Below, piece after piece: positions 1-8,200 of a stretch of 40,795 bases of DNA. The stretch covers positions 1-40,795 of IMG/VR virus record IMGVR_UViG_3300020156_000055; one strand, 5' to 3'. A program made the translations under genes and the position numbers. The stretch is from a virus. A model generated the notes under the pieces. It saw only the letters and a list, made by a program, of their open reading frames with translations. It made no database searches and was not told the DNA's origin. The number at the start of each line of letters is the position of its first letter. Position 1 is the stretch's first letter.

Positions 1-45
1 GCCTTTCTTTCACGACCGCGAAATTAAAAAATCAGGAGTTGCGCG

Positions 46-531
46 ATGGGGGGCACCGCCACGGTCGCCGGCCGTGGTCGCAAACCCAAGCCAACGGCCA
101 AAAAAACACTCGCCGGAAATCCCGGCAAGCGTGCGCTGAACACAGCCGAGCCGCAGTTTTCCACGGTGACGGATATCGACCCGCCGGAGTGGCTGAGTGA
201 GCGGGCGGCCACGATGTGGCGAATGCTGATTCCCGAATTGCTCCGTGAGCACGTCGTCGCACTCACCGATTTGCACAACGTCGAGGCGTTTTGCACCGCC
301 TATGACAAGTGGCGGATGGCTGAAGAGGCCGTCCAGAAGTTCGGAATTGTCGTCGAGTCTTCACAGGGGAGCCCAATGAAGAACCCGGCGCTCACCGCCG
401 CGAACGAATCGATGCGCCAACTGGTGACATTCGGATCATTGCTCGGCCTGGATCCCTCCAGCCGAACCCGAATCATTGGCGGAAACAAGCAAACCTCAAC
501 CAACGAGTTCGCCAACCTACTGAGAAGCTGA
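46..531 (+). CDS. terS: Terminase small subunit (P27 family)
   Basis: This 161-residue protein resembles P27-type small terminases, which recognise the packaging site and load the large subunit. The N-terminus is basic ([12 protein letters not shown]), followed by the typical NPGKRALN stretch, an acidic-proline segment with [13 protein letters not shown], and a helical core. The stop codon shares its last base with the start of the large terminase at 531, so the two are translationally coupled. The upstream sequence gcaggagttgcgcg supplies a ribosome site for the ATG at 46. It is the first gene of the rightward late operon, and the HNH gene at the far right end would lie just before it on a circular map. 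Confidence 0.9.
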   Translation: MGGTATVAGRGRKPKPTAKKTLAGNPGKRALNTAEPQFSTVTDIDPPEWLSERAATMWRMLIPELLREHVVALTDLHNVEAFCTAYDKWRMAEEAVQKFGIVVESSQGSPMKNPALTAANESMRQLVTFGSLLGLDPSSRTRIIGGNKQTSTNEFANLLRS

Positions 532-2258
532 TGGCCAAAACCGCTCACCCCAACGTCGACAAGGCGATGGCTTGGGCGAGAACCGTTTTGAAAGGCAAGT
601 TTCCGGCTTGCCGGTACATCCATCAATCGATCCAGAGGCACTTCGACGACGTTGCCGCGAGCCGACTCAAGTCGTTTCCGTACAAGTTCGACCCGAAGAA
701 AGCCGAGAAAAAGCTAAAGCTGATGCAGCTTTTGCCACACACGAAGGGCGAATGGGCGTTCAAGCGGCAACTCATCACCCTTGAGCCGTGGCAGTTGTTC
801 GGCCTGGCGTGCACCTTCGGGTGGGTAAAGAAGAAGGGCGGTTACCGTCGGTTCCGGGAAAGCTATTGGGAAGTCCCTCGGAAGAACGGAAAGAGTGTTA
901 TCGCCGCAGGCGTGGGCATCGGCATGTTCGTTGCCGACAACGAGTTCGGCGCCGAAGTCTATTCCGGTGCGACCACCGAGAAGCAGGCCTGGGAGGTGTT
1001 CCGCCCGGCGCGCTTGATGGTCATGCGCTCACCGATGTTGATTGAGGCGGCCGGTATCGAGGTCAACGCCTCGAACATGAACATCCCGTCGGATTGCAGT
1101 CGCTTCGAGCCGTTGATCGGCAACCCGGGCGACGGTGCGTCGCCCTCCTGCGCGATCATCGACGAGTTTCACGAACACGACAGTGCCGCCCAATACGACA
1201 CGATGTTGACCGGTATGGGTGCCCGTCGGCAGCCGCTGATGTTCATCATCACCACCGCCGGCGCGAATATCGAAGGGCCTTGCTATGACAAGCGCCGGCA
1301 AGTTCTGGAAATGCTCAACGGCACGGTGCCCGACCCAGAGTTGTTCGGCTACATCTGGACCCTGGATGAAGGCGACGATTGGACCGACCCGAAGAACCTT
1401 GCCAAGGCCAACCCATGCATGGGCGTCTCGGTGTTCCAGGAATACCTGGAAAGCCAGTTGGCCCGCGCAATTCGCTCGGCCAGATTTACCAACACATTCA
1501 AAACCAAGCACCTCAACCTGTGGGTGAGTGCGAAGGCGGGCTTCTTCAACGTCGAAACCTGGCGGTCATGTGAAGACAAAACGCTGACCCTGGAGATGTT
1601 CGAAGGGCAGGAATGCATCCTCGGCTTCGACCTGGCGCGCAAACTAGATATGAACTCCATGGCGCGTCTGTTCTGGCGCGTCATCGACGGCAAGACGCAT
1701 TACTACTCGATCGCGCCGAAGTTCTGGGTGCCCGAGGATACAGCCAACGACACCGACAACAGGCGGATGGCTGAGCGGTTCCAAGCCTGGATCAACACCG
1801 GGCACCTGCTCACGACCGACGGCGCCGAGGTGGATTACCGCGAGATTCTTGCCGAGGCCAAAGAGGCGAACCATCTGGCGCCTGTCCGGGAATGCCCAAT
1901 CGACCCCCACGGGGCGACCGGGCTTTCTCACGATCTTGATGACGAAGGGCTCAACCCCGTCACCATCACCCAGAACTACACCAACATGAGCGACCCGATG
2001 AAGGAATTGGAAGCGGCGATTACCGCCGGCCGGTTCCACCACGACGGGAATCCCATCATGACCTGGTGTATCGCCAACGTCATCGGCAAGTTCCTGCCTG
2101 GCAACGACGACGTGGTCAGGCCGATAAAACAGGGCGATGACAACAAAATCGACGGCGCCGTCGCCTTGATCATGGCAATCGGCAGGGTGCTCGTTCTGGC
2201 CGGTAACAACGAAGGCAACATCAGCGACTTTTTCTCAAGCCCAATCATCGTTGGATAA
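531..2258 (+). CDS. terL: Terminase large subunit (HK97/YmfN type)
   Basis: This is the DNA packaging motor: an ATPase that drives translocation and a nuclease that cuts the concatemer. It has 575 residues, usual for the family. A Walker-A-like motif VPRKNGKS lies at about residues 115-122, and Walker [11 protein letters not shown] with the D-E pair at 211-212. The C-terminal RNase H-fold nuclease begins near residue 363, where GFDLA contributes an acidic metal ligand (Asp367). A late acidic residue lies in [11 protein letters not shown] near the end. It follows terS with a one-base overlap. The family usually works with an HNH protein for cos cutting, and one is present at 40318-40701. Confidence 0.95.
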   Translation: MAKTAHPNVDKAMAWARTVLKGKFPACRYIHQSIQRHFDDVAASRLKSFPYKFDPKKAEKKLKLMQLLPHTKGEWAFKRQLITLEPWQLFGLACTFGWVKKKGGYRRFRESYWEVPRKNGKSVIAAGVGIGMFVADNEFGAEVYSGATTEKQAWEVFRPARLMVMRSPMLIEAAGIEVNASNMNIPSDCSRFEPLIGNPGDGASPSCAIIDEFHEHDSAAQYDTMLTGMGARRQPLMFIITTAGANIEGPCYDKRRQVLEMLNGTVPDPELFGYIWTLDEGDDWTDPKNLAKANPCMGVSVFQEYLESQLARAIRSARFTNTFKTKHLNLWVSAKAGFFNVETWRSCEDKTLTLEMFEGQECILGFDLARKLDMNSMARLFWRVIDGKTHYYSIAPKFWVPEDTANDTDNRRMAERFQAWINTGHLLTTDGAEVDYREILAEAKEANHLAPVRECPIDPHGATGLSHDLDDEGLNPVTITQNYTNMSDPMKELEAAITAGRFHHDGNPIMTWCIANVIGKFLPGNDDVVRPIKQGDDNKIDGAVALIMAIGRVLVLAGNNEGNISDFFSSPIIVG

Positions 2259-2269
2259 CAGGAATCACC

Positions 2270-2434
2270 ATGAATACAGGCCTCCTCATATTTCTGCTGG
2301 CGGCCGTGGCCGGGTTCTGCTTGATGGTTGGCGGAGTGTTCGTTCTTGCCGGTCCGGGGTGGTCCCTTATTGCCGGCGGCGTGGCGTTCCTGCTCGCCGC
2401 CGGCTTTATTCGAAAGGGGCTGACCAGTGAATAA
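2270..2434 (+). CDS. Small two-helix membrane protein between TerL and portal
   Basis: A 54-residue frame starts at ATG 2270, eleven bases after terL, with AGGAA upstream. It ends at TAA 2432-2434, overlapping the GTG start of the portal by 8 bases. The protein is almost entirely hydrophobic: two membrane segments, about residues 4-27 and 31-47, joined by GPGW, then a short basic tail (IRKGLTSE). Tight coupling to both neighbours argues that it is real. I do not recognise a family. Small membrane proteins at this place in HK97-type operons are seen but their role is unclear. Membrane association of packaging, or a small exclusion protein, would be guesses. Confidence 0.7.
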   Translation: MNTGLLIFLLAAVAGFCLMVGGVFVLAGPGWSLIAGGVAFLLAAGFIRKGLTSE

Positions 2435-3764
2435 GCCCTTGAAGTCTGTGCTTCGACAGGCGCTGTTTAAATCTGCGGAGCCTGGAATCGTAAAGTCATC
2501 CCTTGCGGGATGGGTGGGGCGGCGAATCGGATTGGGTGATGCTGCGTTCTGGAACGGTTACTACGGTACCGACTCTGCATCTGGCAAAACGGTCAGCCAG
2601 CAAACCGCGCTGCAGCTGTCCACGGTGTGGGCCTGCGTTCGCCTCATTGCTGAAACCCTCGCGACGTTGCCGATTGCCCTCTACGAGGACAAAAACGGTG
2701 TGCCGAAGGTTGCCGCATCACACCCGGTCCACCGCGTGATCAGTATCCAGCCGAACGCCGACCAGACCCCGGTGGAATTCTGGGAGTGCGTGGTCGCGAG
2801 CCTCTTGTTGAGTGGGAACAGCTTCAATGAGCCCCACCGCGTGGGGCGGGATCTTTCCTCGCTGGAATTCCTACTGCCGCAAGCCGTATCTCCGCCAAGA
2901 CGCACCAGCAGCGGGGCGATCGAGTATCGATTCACCGATAGCGAAGGCAAGCCCCACACGTTGTTGGACGAACAGATGATGCACACCCGTGGCTTCGGCA
3001 CCGATCCGCTGTGCGGCCTGAGCCCGCTGGCCATGGGGCGTAACGTTTTCGGCGCAGCAATGGCCGCTGATGAATCTGCCAGCAAGATGTTCGCCAACGG
3101 CATGAAGCTGGGCGGTGTGCTTTCGACGGATCAGATCCTGAACAAAGCGCAGCGAGAAGACATTCGCGAGGACATGGCCGCCAAGTTCGCTGGCGCTGTC
3201 AACACCGGGAAAACCATGGTGTTGGAAGCGGGCATGAAGTACCAGCAGGTGTCGATGACGCCTGAAGACGCCCAGATGCTTCAGACCCGGGCCTTCAACG
3301 TCGAGGAAATCTGCCGATGGTTCCGCGTTCCGCCCTGGATGGTCGGGCACACGCAGAACAGCACCAGCTGGGGTACCGGCATGGAGCAGCAGATGATCGG
3401 CTTCCTGAGTTTCACCCTCTTGCCATGGATGAAGCGCATCGAGCAGAGCATCAATCGTCGCCTGTTGCGACCCGATGAACGCCGTCGCTTCTATGCCAAG
3501 TTCAACCCCGAAGGCTTGCTGCGCGCCGACAGCGCGGCACGTGCGGCCTTCTACAGCTCCATGACGCAAAACGGCATCTACACCCGCGACGAATGCAGGA
3601 TCAAGGAGAACCTGGCGCCCGCTGGCGGTAACGCCTCGAAGCTCACTGTGCAGTCCAACATGTTGCCGATCGACAAGCTGGGCGAGGTGGGCGGCGACGC
3701 CCAACAGGCCCGCTCGGCGTTGCTGGACTGGCTCAACGAAAAACCCAAGGGGAACCAGGAATGA
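2427..3764 (+). CDS. Portal protein (HK97 family)
   Basis: This 445-residue protein should form the dodecameric ring at the capsid vertex through which DNA passes and to which the neck is joined. Family signs are the early STVWACVRLIAETLATLPI block, LSPLAMGRNVFG in the middle and the EEICRWFRVPPWMVG stretch near residue 300, followed by the ring-core helices. It starts with GTG at 2427, inside the end of the small membrane gene. The stop overlaps the ATG of the protease by 4 bases. Length and order (TerL, portal, protease, capsid) match HK97. Confidence 0.95.
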   Translation: MNKPLKSVLRQALFKSAEPGIVKSSLAGWVGRRIGLGDAAFWNGYYGTDSASGKTVSQQTALQLSTVWACVRLIAETLATLPIALYEDKNGVPKVAASHPVHRVISIQPNADQTPVEFWECVVASLLLSGNSFNEPHRVGRDLSSLEFLLPQAVSPPRRTSSGAIEYRFTDSEGKPHTLLDEQMMHTRGFGTDPLCGLSPLAMGRNVFGAAMAADESASKMFANGMKLGGVLSTDQILNKAQREDIREDMAAKFAGAVNTGKTMVLEAGMKYQQVSMTPEDAQMLQTRAFNVEEICRWFRVPPWMVGHTQNSTSWGTGMEQQMIGFLSFTLLPWMKRIEQSINRRLLRPDERRRFYAKFNPEGLLRADSAARAAFYSSMTQNGIYTRDECRIKENLAPAGGNASKLTVQSNMLPIDKLGEVGGDAQQARSALLDWLNEKPKGNQE

Positions 3765-4462
3765 AGCATAAGGACCAGTCCCTGGCGGTGAAGTACCGCT
3801 CATTTGACTACGACGTGAAGGCTGTCAGCGATGACGGCCTTTTTTCTGGCTACGGTTCCGTGTTCGGTGTGGTCGACAGCTACAACGAAGTGGTGGCGCC
3901 AGGGGCTTTCCTCGATTCCATCGCGGACGCCAAGGCTAAAAGCCGGACGTTCCCGGTGTTGTGGCAGCACCGTACCGGCGAGCCTATCGGCAGTTGGGAT
4001 ATCGAAAGCCTGAAAGAGGATGACCACGGCCTGTTCGGTTCCGGCGATCTCTGGCTGGCGGATGCACCCTATGCCCGCATCGCTTTTCGTGGAATGCAGT
4101 CGCGTTCTATCACTGGCTTGTCGATCGGGTACTACGTGCGCGATTCGAAGTTTGACGAGAAGACGCGGGTTCGCACGTTGACCAAGCTCGACCTGGTGGA
4201 AATCTCGATCGTAACCGTGCCGGCGAACGACGAGGCACGCACCGACACTATCAAATCGAAGCTGGCCCATGGCGGCCTGCCTTCGATGCCCGAATTTGAG
4301 CTGCTCCTGCGCGAGGCAGGCTTCTCGAAAACTCAGTCTGCGGTGATTGCCAATCGCGGACTGCAGCATCTGCTCCGGAGCGAGTCCGAGGGCGACCTGG
4401 CAGCCATCGAAATCGTCGAGGCGCTTAAATCGCGCCCGGCGCTGGTTCTCCCTTCTTTTTGA
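3761..4462 (+). CDS. Prohead maturation protease (HK97 family)
   Basis: This 233-residue serine protease removes the capsid delta domain during prohead maturation. The N-terminal half has the family signature GYGSVFGVVDSYNEVVAPGAF. The candidate catalytic His70 is in LWQHRTGEP, Ser116 in SRSITGLSIGY, and a conserved Glu148 in LDLVEISIVTVPAN. The C-terminal third (from about residue 165) is helical and probably scaffold-like. The ATG overlaps the portal stop by 4 bases. The capsid gene follows after 9 bases. The protein is a little longer than the core protease domain but within family range. Confidence 0.93.
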   Translation: MKHKDQSLAVKYRSFDYDVKAVSDDGLFSGYGSVFGVVDSYNEVVAPGAFLDSIADAKAKSRTFPVLWQHRTGEPIGSWDIESLKEDDHGLFGSGDLWLADAPYARIAFRGMQSRSITGLSIGYYVRDSKFDEKTRVRTLTKLDLVEISIVTVPANDEARTDTIKSKLAHGGLPSMPEFELLLREAGFSKTQSAVIANRGLQHLLRSESEGDLAAIEIVEALKSRPALVLPSF

Positions 4463-4471
4463 GGATTCACC

Positions 4472-5731
4472 ATGCATAACGTCATGAGCAACGACGCTCG
4501 CGCCGAGCATCGTCAAATGCAGCGTAAGGAACACGCTAACGACCAGATTCAGCTGAAAGCAGTCAATGATCTGCTCGATCAGCGGGACAAGGAAATCAAG
4601 GCGTTCGCCGAGAAGGCAAGCCAAGAAATCAAAGAACACGGAACAATTCTGTCTGCCACCAAAAACGTATTGGATGGTTTGGTTAAGGATGGTCTCGGCC
4701 TGCAAGATCGCCTTCAGGACATCGAGCAGAAGTTGGCTCGCCGCTTCTCAGCGAACGACCCGGCGGACACCAAGTCTTTCGGGGAACAGCTCGCAGAATC
4801 CGAAAGCTTCCAGAATCTGGTCAAAGAAGATCACGGCCGGGCCCGTCTGCGCCTGAAAGCAGTGACCAACATCACCAGCAGTACTTCGGGTACCGGCGGT
4901 GTAGGCGTCGGCATTCAGCCGACCCGAGTGCCCGGGATCATCACCGACCCTGAGCGCCAGTTCACTATTCGTGACCTGATCATGCCGGGTCGCACCGGTT
5001 CGAACGCCATCGAGTTCGTGCAGGAAACTGGCTTTCAGAACATGGCTGCTCCGCAGGCGGGCGAGGGTGCGCTCAAGGCTCAATCCGACCTGTCGTTTGG
5101 TCTGGTGACTACCACCGTCAAGACCATCGCTCACTGGTTCCGGGCTTCGAAGCAGGTCCTGTCGGACATCCCGCTTCTGCAAAGCTACATCAATGGCCGC
5201 GCGATCTACGGCCTGAAGTACAAGGAAGAGGAACAGATCCTCGCGGGCGACGGCACCGGCCAAAACTTGCTGGGCCTGATCCCGCAAGCCACCGCATTCA
5301 ACGAAGCCCTGCGCAAAGCCGGCGACACCAAGATCGACACCCTGCGCCGAGCCATCCTGCAGGTGCGCGTCGCTGAATACCGTGCCTCGGCAATCGCCTT
5401 GAACCCGGTGGACTGGGCGGACATCGAGCTGACCAAGGACAGCACCGGTTCCTATATCTGGGTCAACGTGCAGGAAGGCGGCGTTCAGCGCCTGTGGAAG
5501 CTGCCAGTGGTGGACAGCAACGCCGTGCCTGAAGGCGAGTTCCTGGTAGGCGCGATGAACATCGCGGCCCAGGTGTTCGACCGTGAAGATGCCGCTGTTG
5601 AGGTCTCGACCGAAGACGGCGACAACTTCCGAACCAACATGGTCACCATCCGTGCCGAGGAACGTTTGGCGCTGGCGGTTTACCGTCCCGAGTCTTTCGT
5701 GCACGGCGAGTTCGAAGACCCAACGCCGTAA
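4472..5731 (+). CDS. Major capsid protein (HK97 fold)
   Basis: This 419-residue protein forms the icosahedral shell. Residues 1 to about 105 are highly charged and predicted coiled coil, the expected delta scaffold domain removed by the preceding protease. A flexible stretch SSTSGTGGVGVG (about 136-147) precedes the HK97-fold core, which includes the typical RDLIMPGRTGSNAIEFV strand and the YKEEEQILAGDGTGQNLLG segment. The C-terminus has the usual NMVTIRAEERLALAVYRPESF. A ribosome site AGGAT lies 6 bases before ATG 4472. Whether Lys-Asn cross-linking occurs cannot be told from the sequence. Confidence 0.95.
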   Translation: MHNVMSNDARAEHRQMQRKEHANDQIQLKAVNDLLDQRDKEIKAFAEKASQEIKEHGTILSATKNVLDGLVKDGLGLQDRLQDIEQKLARRFSANDPADTKSFGEQLAESESFQNLVKEDHGRARLRLKAVTNITSSTSGTGGVGVGIQPTRVPGIITDPERQFTIRDLIMPGRTGSNAIEFVQETGFQNMAAPQAGEGALKAQSDLSFGLVTTTVKTIAHWFRASKQVLSDIPLLQSYINGRAIYGLKYKEEEQILAGDGTGQNLLGLIPQATAFNEALRKAGDTKIDTLRRAILQVRVAEYRASAIALNPVDWADIELTKDSTGSYIWVNVQEGGVQRLWKLPVVDSNAVPEGEFLVGAMNIAAQVFDREDAAVEVSTEDGDNFRTNMVTIRAEERLALAVYRPESFVHGEFEDPTP

Positions 5732-5790
5732 TCGCGTTTCCTTCCTCTCACCGATCAGGAGCGTGCCCGGGCAACCGGGCGCGATGCGCC

Positions 5791-6018
5791 ATGCCAGAGA
5801 TTCAATTGAAAACCAAAAAGGGCTTCCTCAACGGGCACGTATATGCCAAGCGGGGATCTGAGATCACTGCTGATGAGTTTCGGGCTGCCGAGTTGCACCG
5901 CCTGGGCCTCGTCGAGGATTACGACGTGAAACAAGCTGAAGAGGCTGAAAACAAAAAAGCGCCGGACCCAGATAACAAGTCAGCACCCAAGCCTGGCACT
6001 AAGAAGAAGGCCGAGTAA
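5791..6018 (+). CDS. Small charged protein of the head operon
   Basis: This 75-residue protein begins MPEIQLKTKKGFLNGHVYAKRG, suggesting a small beta element. It ends in a low-complexity charged tail rich in Lys, Asp and Pro (KKAPDPDNKSAPKPGTKKKAE). It lies between the capsid gene and the head-tail connector and starts 60 bases after the capsid stop. The connector begins two bases after its stop. Small proteins of this shape are common at this place in HK97-type operons. I know no assigned function; a minor head component is an inference from position. Confidence 0.7.
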   Translation: MPEIQLKTKKGFLNGHVYAKRGSEITADEFRAAELHRLGLVEDYDVKQAEEAENKKAPDPDNKSAPKPGTKKKAE

Positions 6019-6020
6019 TC

Positions 6021-6506
6021 ATGAGCGTGATCAGCATTGATCTAGCAATGAAGCACCTTCGGGCGGAATCCGAGGATGTCGAAGACGTTCAGTCGAAGCT
6101 TGATAGTGCTGAAAGCGCCGCTCAGAAATTTTTGCAGCGCCGGTTCTATGCGGACGCTGCGTCTTTGGCAGATGCGATCGCCGAAGTACCGGCCGCTCGC
6201 CTCGCTGCTCGCACGGCATACGAATTGGCTGTCACGGCTGCGGAAACAGTAGAGAACTGGGATGACCGCTGTGCAGCGCTTGCCGATGCAGAGTTCGTAT
6301 TTTCTGAGGCTTTGCGAGATTGCACCGCTGTGGCCCGGGGGATGGTCATAAACAAATCCATCGTCGCGGCCTGCCTGCTTACCCTCGGCCACCTCTGGGC
6401 AAACCGGGAAGATACTGTGACAGGGATCAATACCTCTTCGGTCACGGAGCTCCCCCACGGTTCGCGCTCTTTATTGCAACCCGACAGAGTTTCGATGGGG
6501 GTTTGA
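6021..6506 (+). CDS. Head-tail connector protein (gp6-like)
   Basis: This 161-residue protein is probably the adaptor ring attached under the portal. The N-terminus (MSVISIDLAMKHLRAESED) and the pattern of amphipathic helices with AQKFLQRRFY match the gp6-like connector family (phage_gp6), which usually reads LxxAKxHLR at this place. An alanine-rich central insertion from about residue 50 to 100 makes it longer than the 100-residue core family. The end VTELPHGSRSLLQPDRVSMGV is typical of the C-terminal part facing the tail. It directly abuts the closure protein (stop 6506, start 6507). Confidence 0.8.
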   Translation: MSVISIDLAMKHLRAESEDVEDVQSKLDSAESAAQKFLQRRFYADAASLADAIAEVPAARLAARTAYELAVTAAETVENWDDRCAALADAEFVFSEALRDCTAVARGMVINKSIVAACLLTLGHLWANREDTVTGINTSSVTELPHGSRSLLQPDRVSMGV

Positions 6507-6869
6507 ATGGCGTACCGGGAGCCGGGAGCTGGCGAGCTCAACAAGCACGTAACGCTTCGCCGTCGCGATGACGTTCCAGCGGCTGACATGGGGCTGGATT
6601 CGCTTTTTTCTGAGCTGAACCCACGCTGGGCGAAGATTGAACCGGTTGGATCTGCTGTCTACACCGACAGCGCGCAAACCGACAACAAGATTACCCACCG
6701 TGTTTTTCTGCGCTATCGAACCGGAGTCACGACCGCCTATGAGGTTGTCCACCAAGGGACGCTGTACCGAGTGAAGCGCGGCTTCGATATGAACGGGCGA
6801 GGCAGATTCGTCGTGCTTGAAGTCGAAGAGCTCGGCCTGCTTAAGCCTGGAGGGGGCATCTATGTCTAA
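6507..6869 (+). CDS. Head closure protein (SPP1 gp16-type)
   Basis: This 120-residue beta-rich protein should cap the connector and form the tail docking face. It starts with the common MxxxxxGELNKHVTLRRR pattern (AGELNKHVTLRRR) and ends in GTLYRVKRGFDMNGRGRFVVLEVEE, as in the head-tail joining family. It overlaps the next gene by 8 bases, indicating coupled translation in the head-neck module. Confidence 0.82.
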   Translation: MAYREPGAGELNKHVTLRRRDDVPAADMGLDSLFSELNPRWAKIEPVGSAVYTDSAQTDNKITHRVFLRYRTGVTTAYEVVHQGTLYRVKRGFDMNGRGRFVVLEVEELGLLKPGGGIYV

Positions 6870-7383
6870 CTCCGCCTCGATCGACGGTTACCTTCACGTC
6901 GAGGGCTTCGACAACTTCGAGCGTGACGCCTTCGACAAGCGAAAGATCCGTGCGGGCATGCGTAAGGTCGGCCTGCTGATCACCCAGCGCGCCCAGATGA
7001 ACCTGGTGCTGGGCAAAGGCCAGGAGGGCTACCCAATCAATCGGACCGGGGCGACGGTCGAATCGGTTTCCTTCAAGGTGTCCCGCTCCGGCTTCCTGGT
7101 GCGGATCTCCCCCACCAAAACGTCGGCCATGGAAGAGTTCTATCCGGCATATCTGCACTACGGCGTGAAGAAGGGCAGGAAGCTGGGAAAGCTCGCTCCA
7201 GGCCAAGGCAAAGGCCGTTCCAATCGAAGGGCAAAGGGCGTTAGAGCTGCTGCCCTGGCTGAGCGCGCTGCTGGGGAGTGGCGCATCAAACCCCGCGACA
7301 ATTACATGGCCGATGCGCTGCAAGACTCGGCCTCGCAAGTTCAATCGATTCTCTCGGCAGCGTTCGCCGCCGCCCTGGGCTGA
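6862..7383 (+). CDS. Neck/tail completion protein (HK97 gp10-like)
   Basis: This 173-residue protein probably acts at the neck, joining head and tail. I place the start at ATG 6862 (MSNSASIDGYLHVEGF), which has GGAGGGGG 6-12 bases upstream. An in-frame ATG at 6817 exists but would overlap the closure gene by 53 bases. Family-like features are the long basic helix (RKIRAGMRKVGLLITQRAQ), the GATVESVSF strand and the Lys/Arg-rich KKGRKLGKLAPGQGKGRSN region. Position between head closure and tail terminator supports the role. The gp10-like assignment is moderate. Confidence 0.7.
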   Translation: MSNSASIDGYLHVEGFDNFERDAFDKRKIRAGMRKVGLLITQRAQMNLVLGKGQEGYPINRTGATVESVSFKVSRSGFLVRISPTKTSAMEEFYPAYLHYGVKKGRKLGKLAPGQGKGRSNRRAKGVRAAALAERAAGEWRIKPRDNYMADALQDSASQVQSILSAAFAAALG

Positions 7384-7406
7384 TCGCTGCCCCAACGGAC
7401 TCAAGC

Positions 7407-7997
7407 ATGAAACTGAACCCCATTGTTGCCCATCTGCGGCTGACGTGCCCAACCTTTGCCGGTCGGGTTTCCGGCGGCATCGACTGGGATGCTGTCGTTG
7501 ACAGTGCCCAGCTCGCGCTACCGGCTGCTTATGTCATCGCCACGGCGGATGCGGCAGAGCCGAGCAAAGCGCAGAACATGGTGCTTCAGGCCATCACTGA
7601 TCAGTTCAACGTGGTGATTGTCCTGGCGACCTCCGACGAGCGTGGGCAAGACGATAACGACCTGCTGCATGACATCCGGGCCGAGCTGTGGCGTTCACTG
7701 GTTGGCTGGGAGCCTGGGCCGGAATACACCCGCATCGAATACGGCAAGGGCGCGCTGCTGCACATCAGCCGGGCCCGCGTCGTTTACCAGTTCACCTTCT
7801 TCTCAGAATTCCAGCTTGGCCGAAACCGTGCGAGCGATCCACCGGAAACCTGGCAGGAATACGAGTTGGACGGCCTGCCGGGCTTCACCGGCGCAAACAT
7901 CAACATGGACTGCATCGACCCGGCAGACCCGAACCTGAAACGACCCGGCCCGGACGGGCGCATCGAAGCGCAATTCACTGGAGACGTAACACCATGA
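7407..7997 (+). CDS. Tail terminator-like protein (Mu gp37-like)
   Basis: This 196-residue protein likely caps the finished tail tube and stops polymerisation, as Mu gp37 does. ATG 7407 begins MKLNPIVAHLRLTCPTFAGRV, the usual opening of these proteins. A longer in-frame ORF runs back to 7278 but overlaps the neck gene. The segment SDERGQDDNDLLHDIRAEL and the later EYGKGALLHISRARVVYQF are typical of the terminator family. It overlaps the gp38-like gene by ATGA at 7994-7997. This is the first gene of the Mu-type tail block. Confidence 0.78.
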   Translation: MKLNPIVAHLRLTCPTFAGRVSGGIDWDAVVDSAQLALPAAYVIATADAAEPSKAQNMVLQAITDQFNVVIVLATSDERGQDDNDLLHDIRAELWRSLVGWEPGPEYTRIEYGKGALLHISRARVVYQFTFFSEFQLGRNRASDPPETWQEYELDGLPGFTGANINMDCIDPADPNLKRPGPDGRIEAQFTGDVTP

Positions 7998-8200
7998 CCA
8001 ATCGCATCACTGTGGTGCCGGCCTCTGGCCGTTCTGTGCCCGACCCGGAGGCCGGCGACCTGCTGCCGGCGGAGGGCCGCGAGGTTCCGAACAACGCCTG
8101 GTGGCGCCGCCGTCAAGCCGATGGCGACGTAACCCTGAAAGCCGACAAGGCCCCATCCACTAAAGCCGGCGCGCCGGCGAAAGCTGAGGAAGCGCAATAA
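7994..8200 (+). CDS. Mu gp38-like small protein (DUF2635)
   Basis: This 68-residue protein starts at ATG 7994 within the stop of the terminator gene and ends in the first base of the sheath gene. The sequence RITVVPASGRSVPDPEAGDL, then LPAEGREVPNNAWWRRRQAD, is the DUF2635 pattern found directly before the sheath gene in Mu-like tails. The last 25 residues are a low-complexity Ala/Lys/Glu tail. Its function in tail assembly is unknown. The conserved position in Mu-type tail operons is the main evidence. Confidence 0.85.
   Translation: MTNRITVVPASGRSVPDPEAGDLLPAEGREVPNNAWWRRRQADGDVTLKADKAPSTKAGAPAKAEEAQ

Noticed and set aside
4748-5704. Long antisense frame under the capsid gene
   Set aside because: This is one of many open antisense frames expected in high-GC coding DNA; no ribosome site or family features.
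6817-6861. Earlier start for the neck protein
   Set aside because: It overlaps the closure gene by 53 bases and lacks the ribosome site that precedes ATG 6862.
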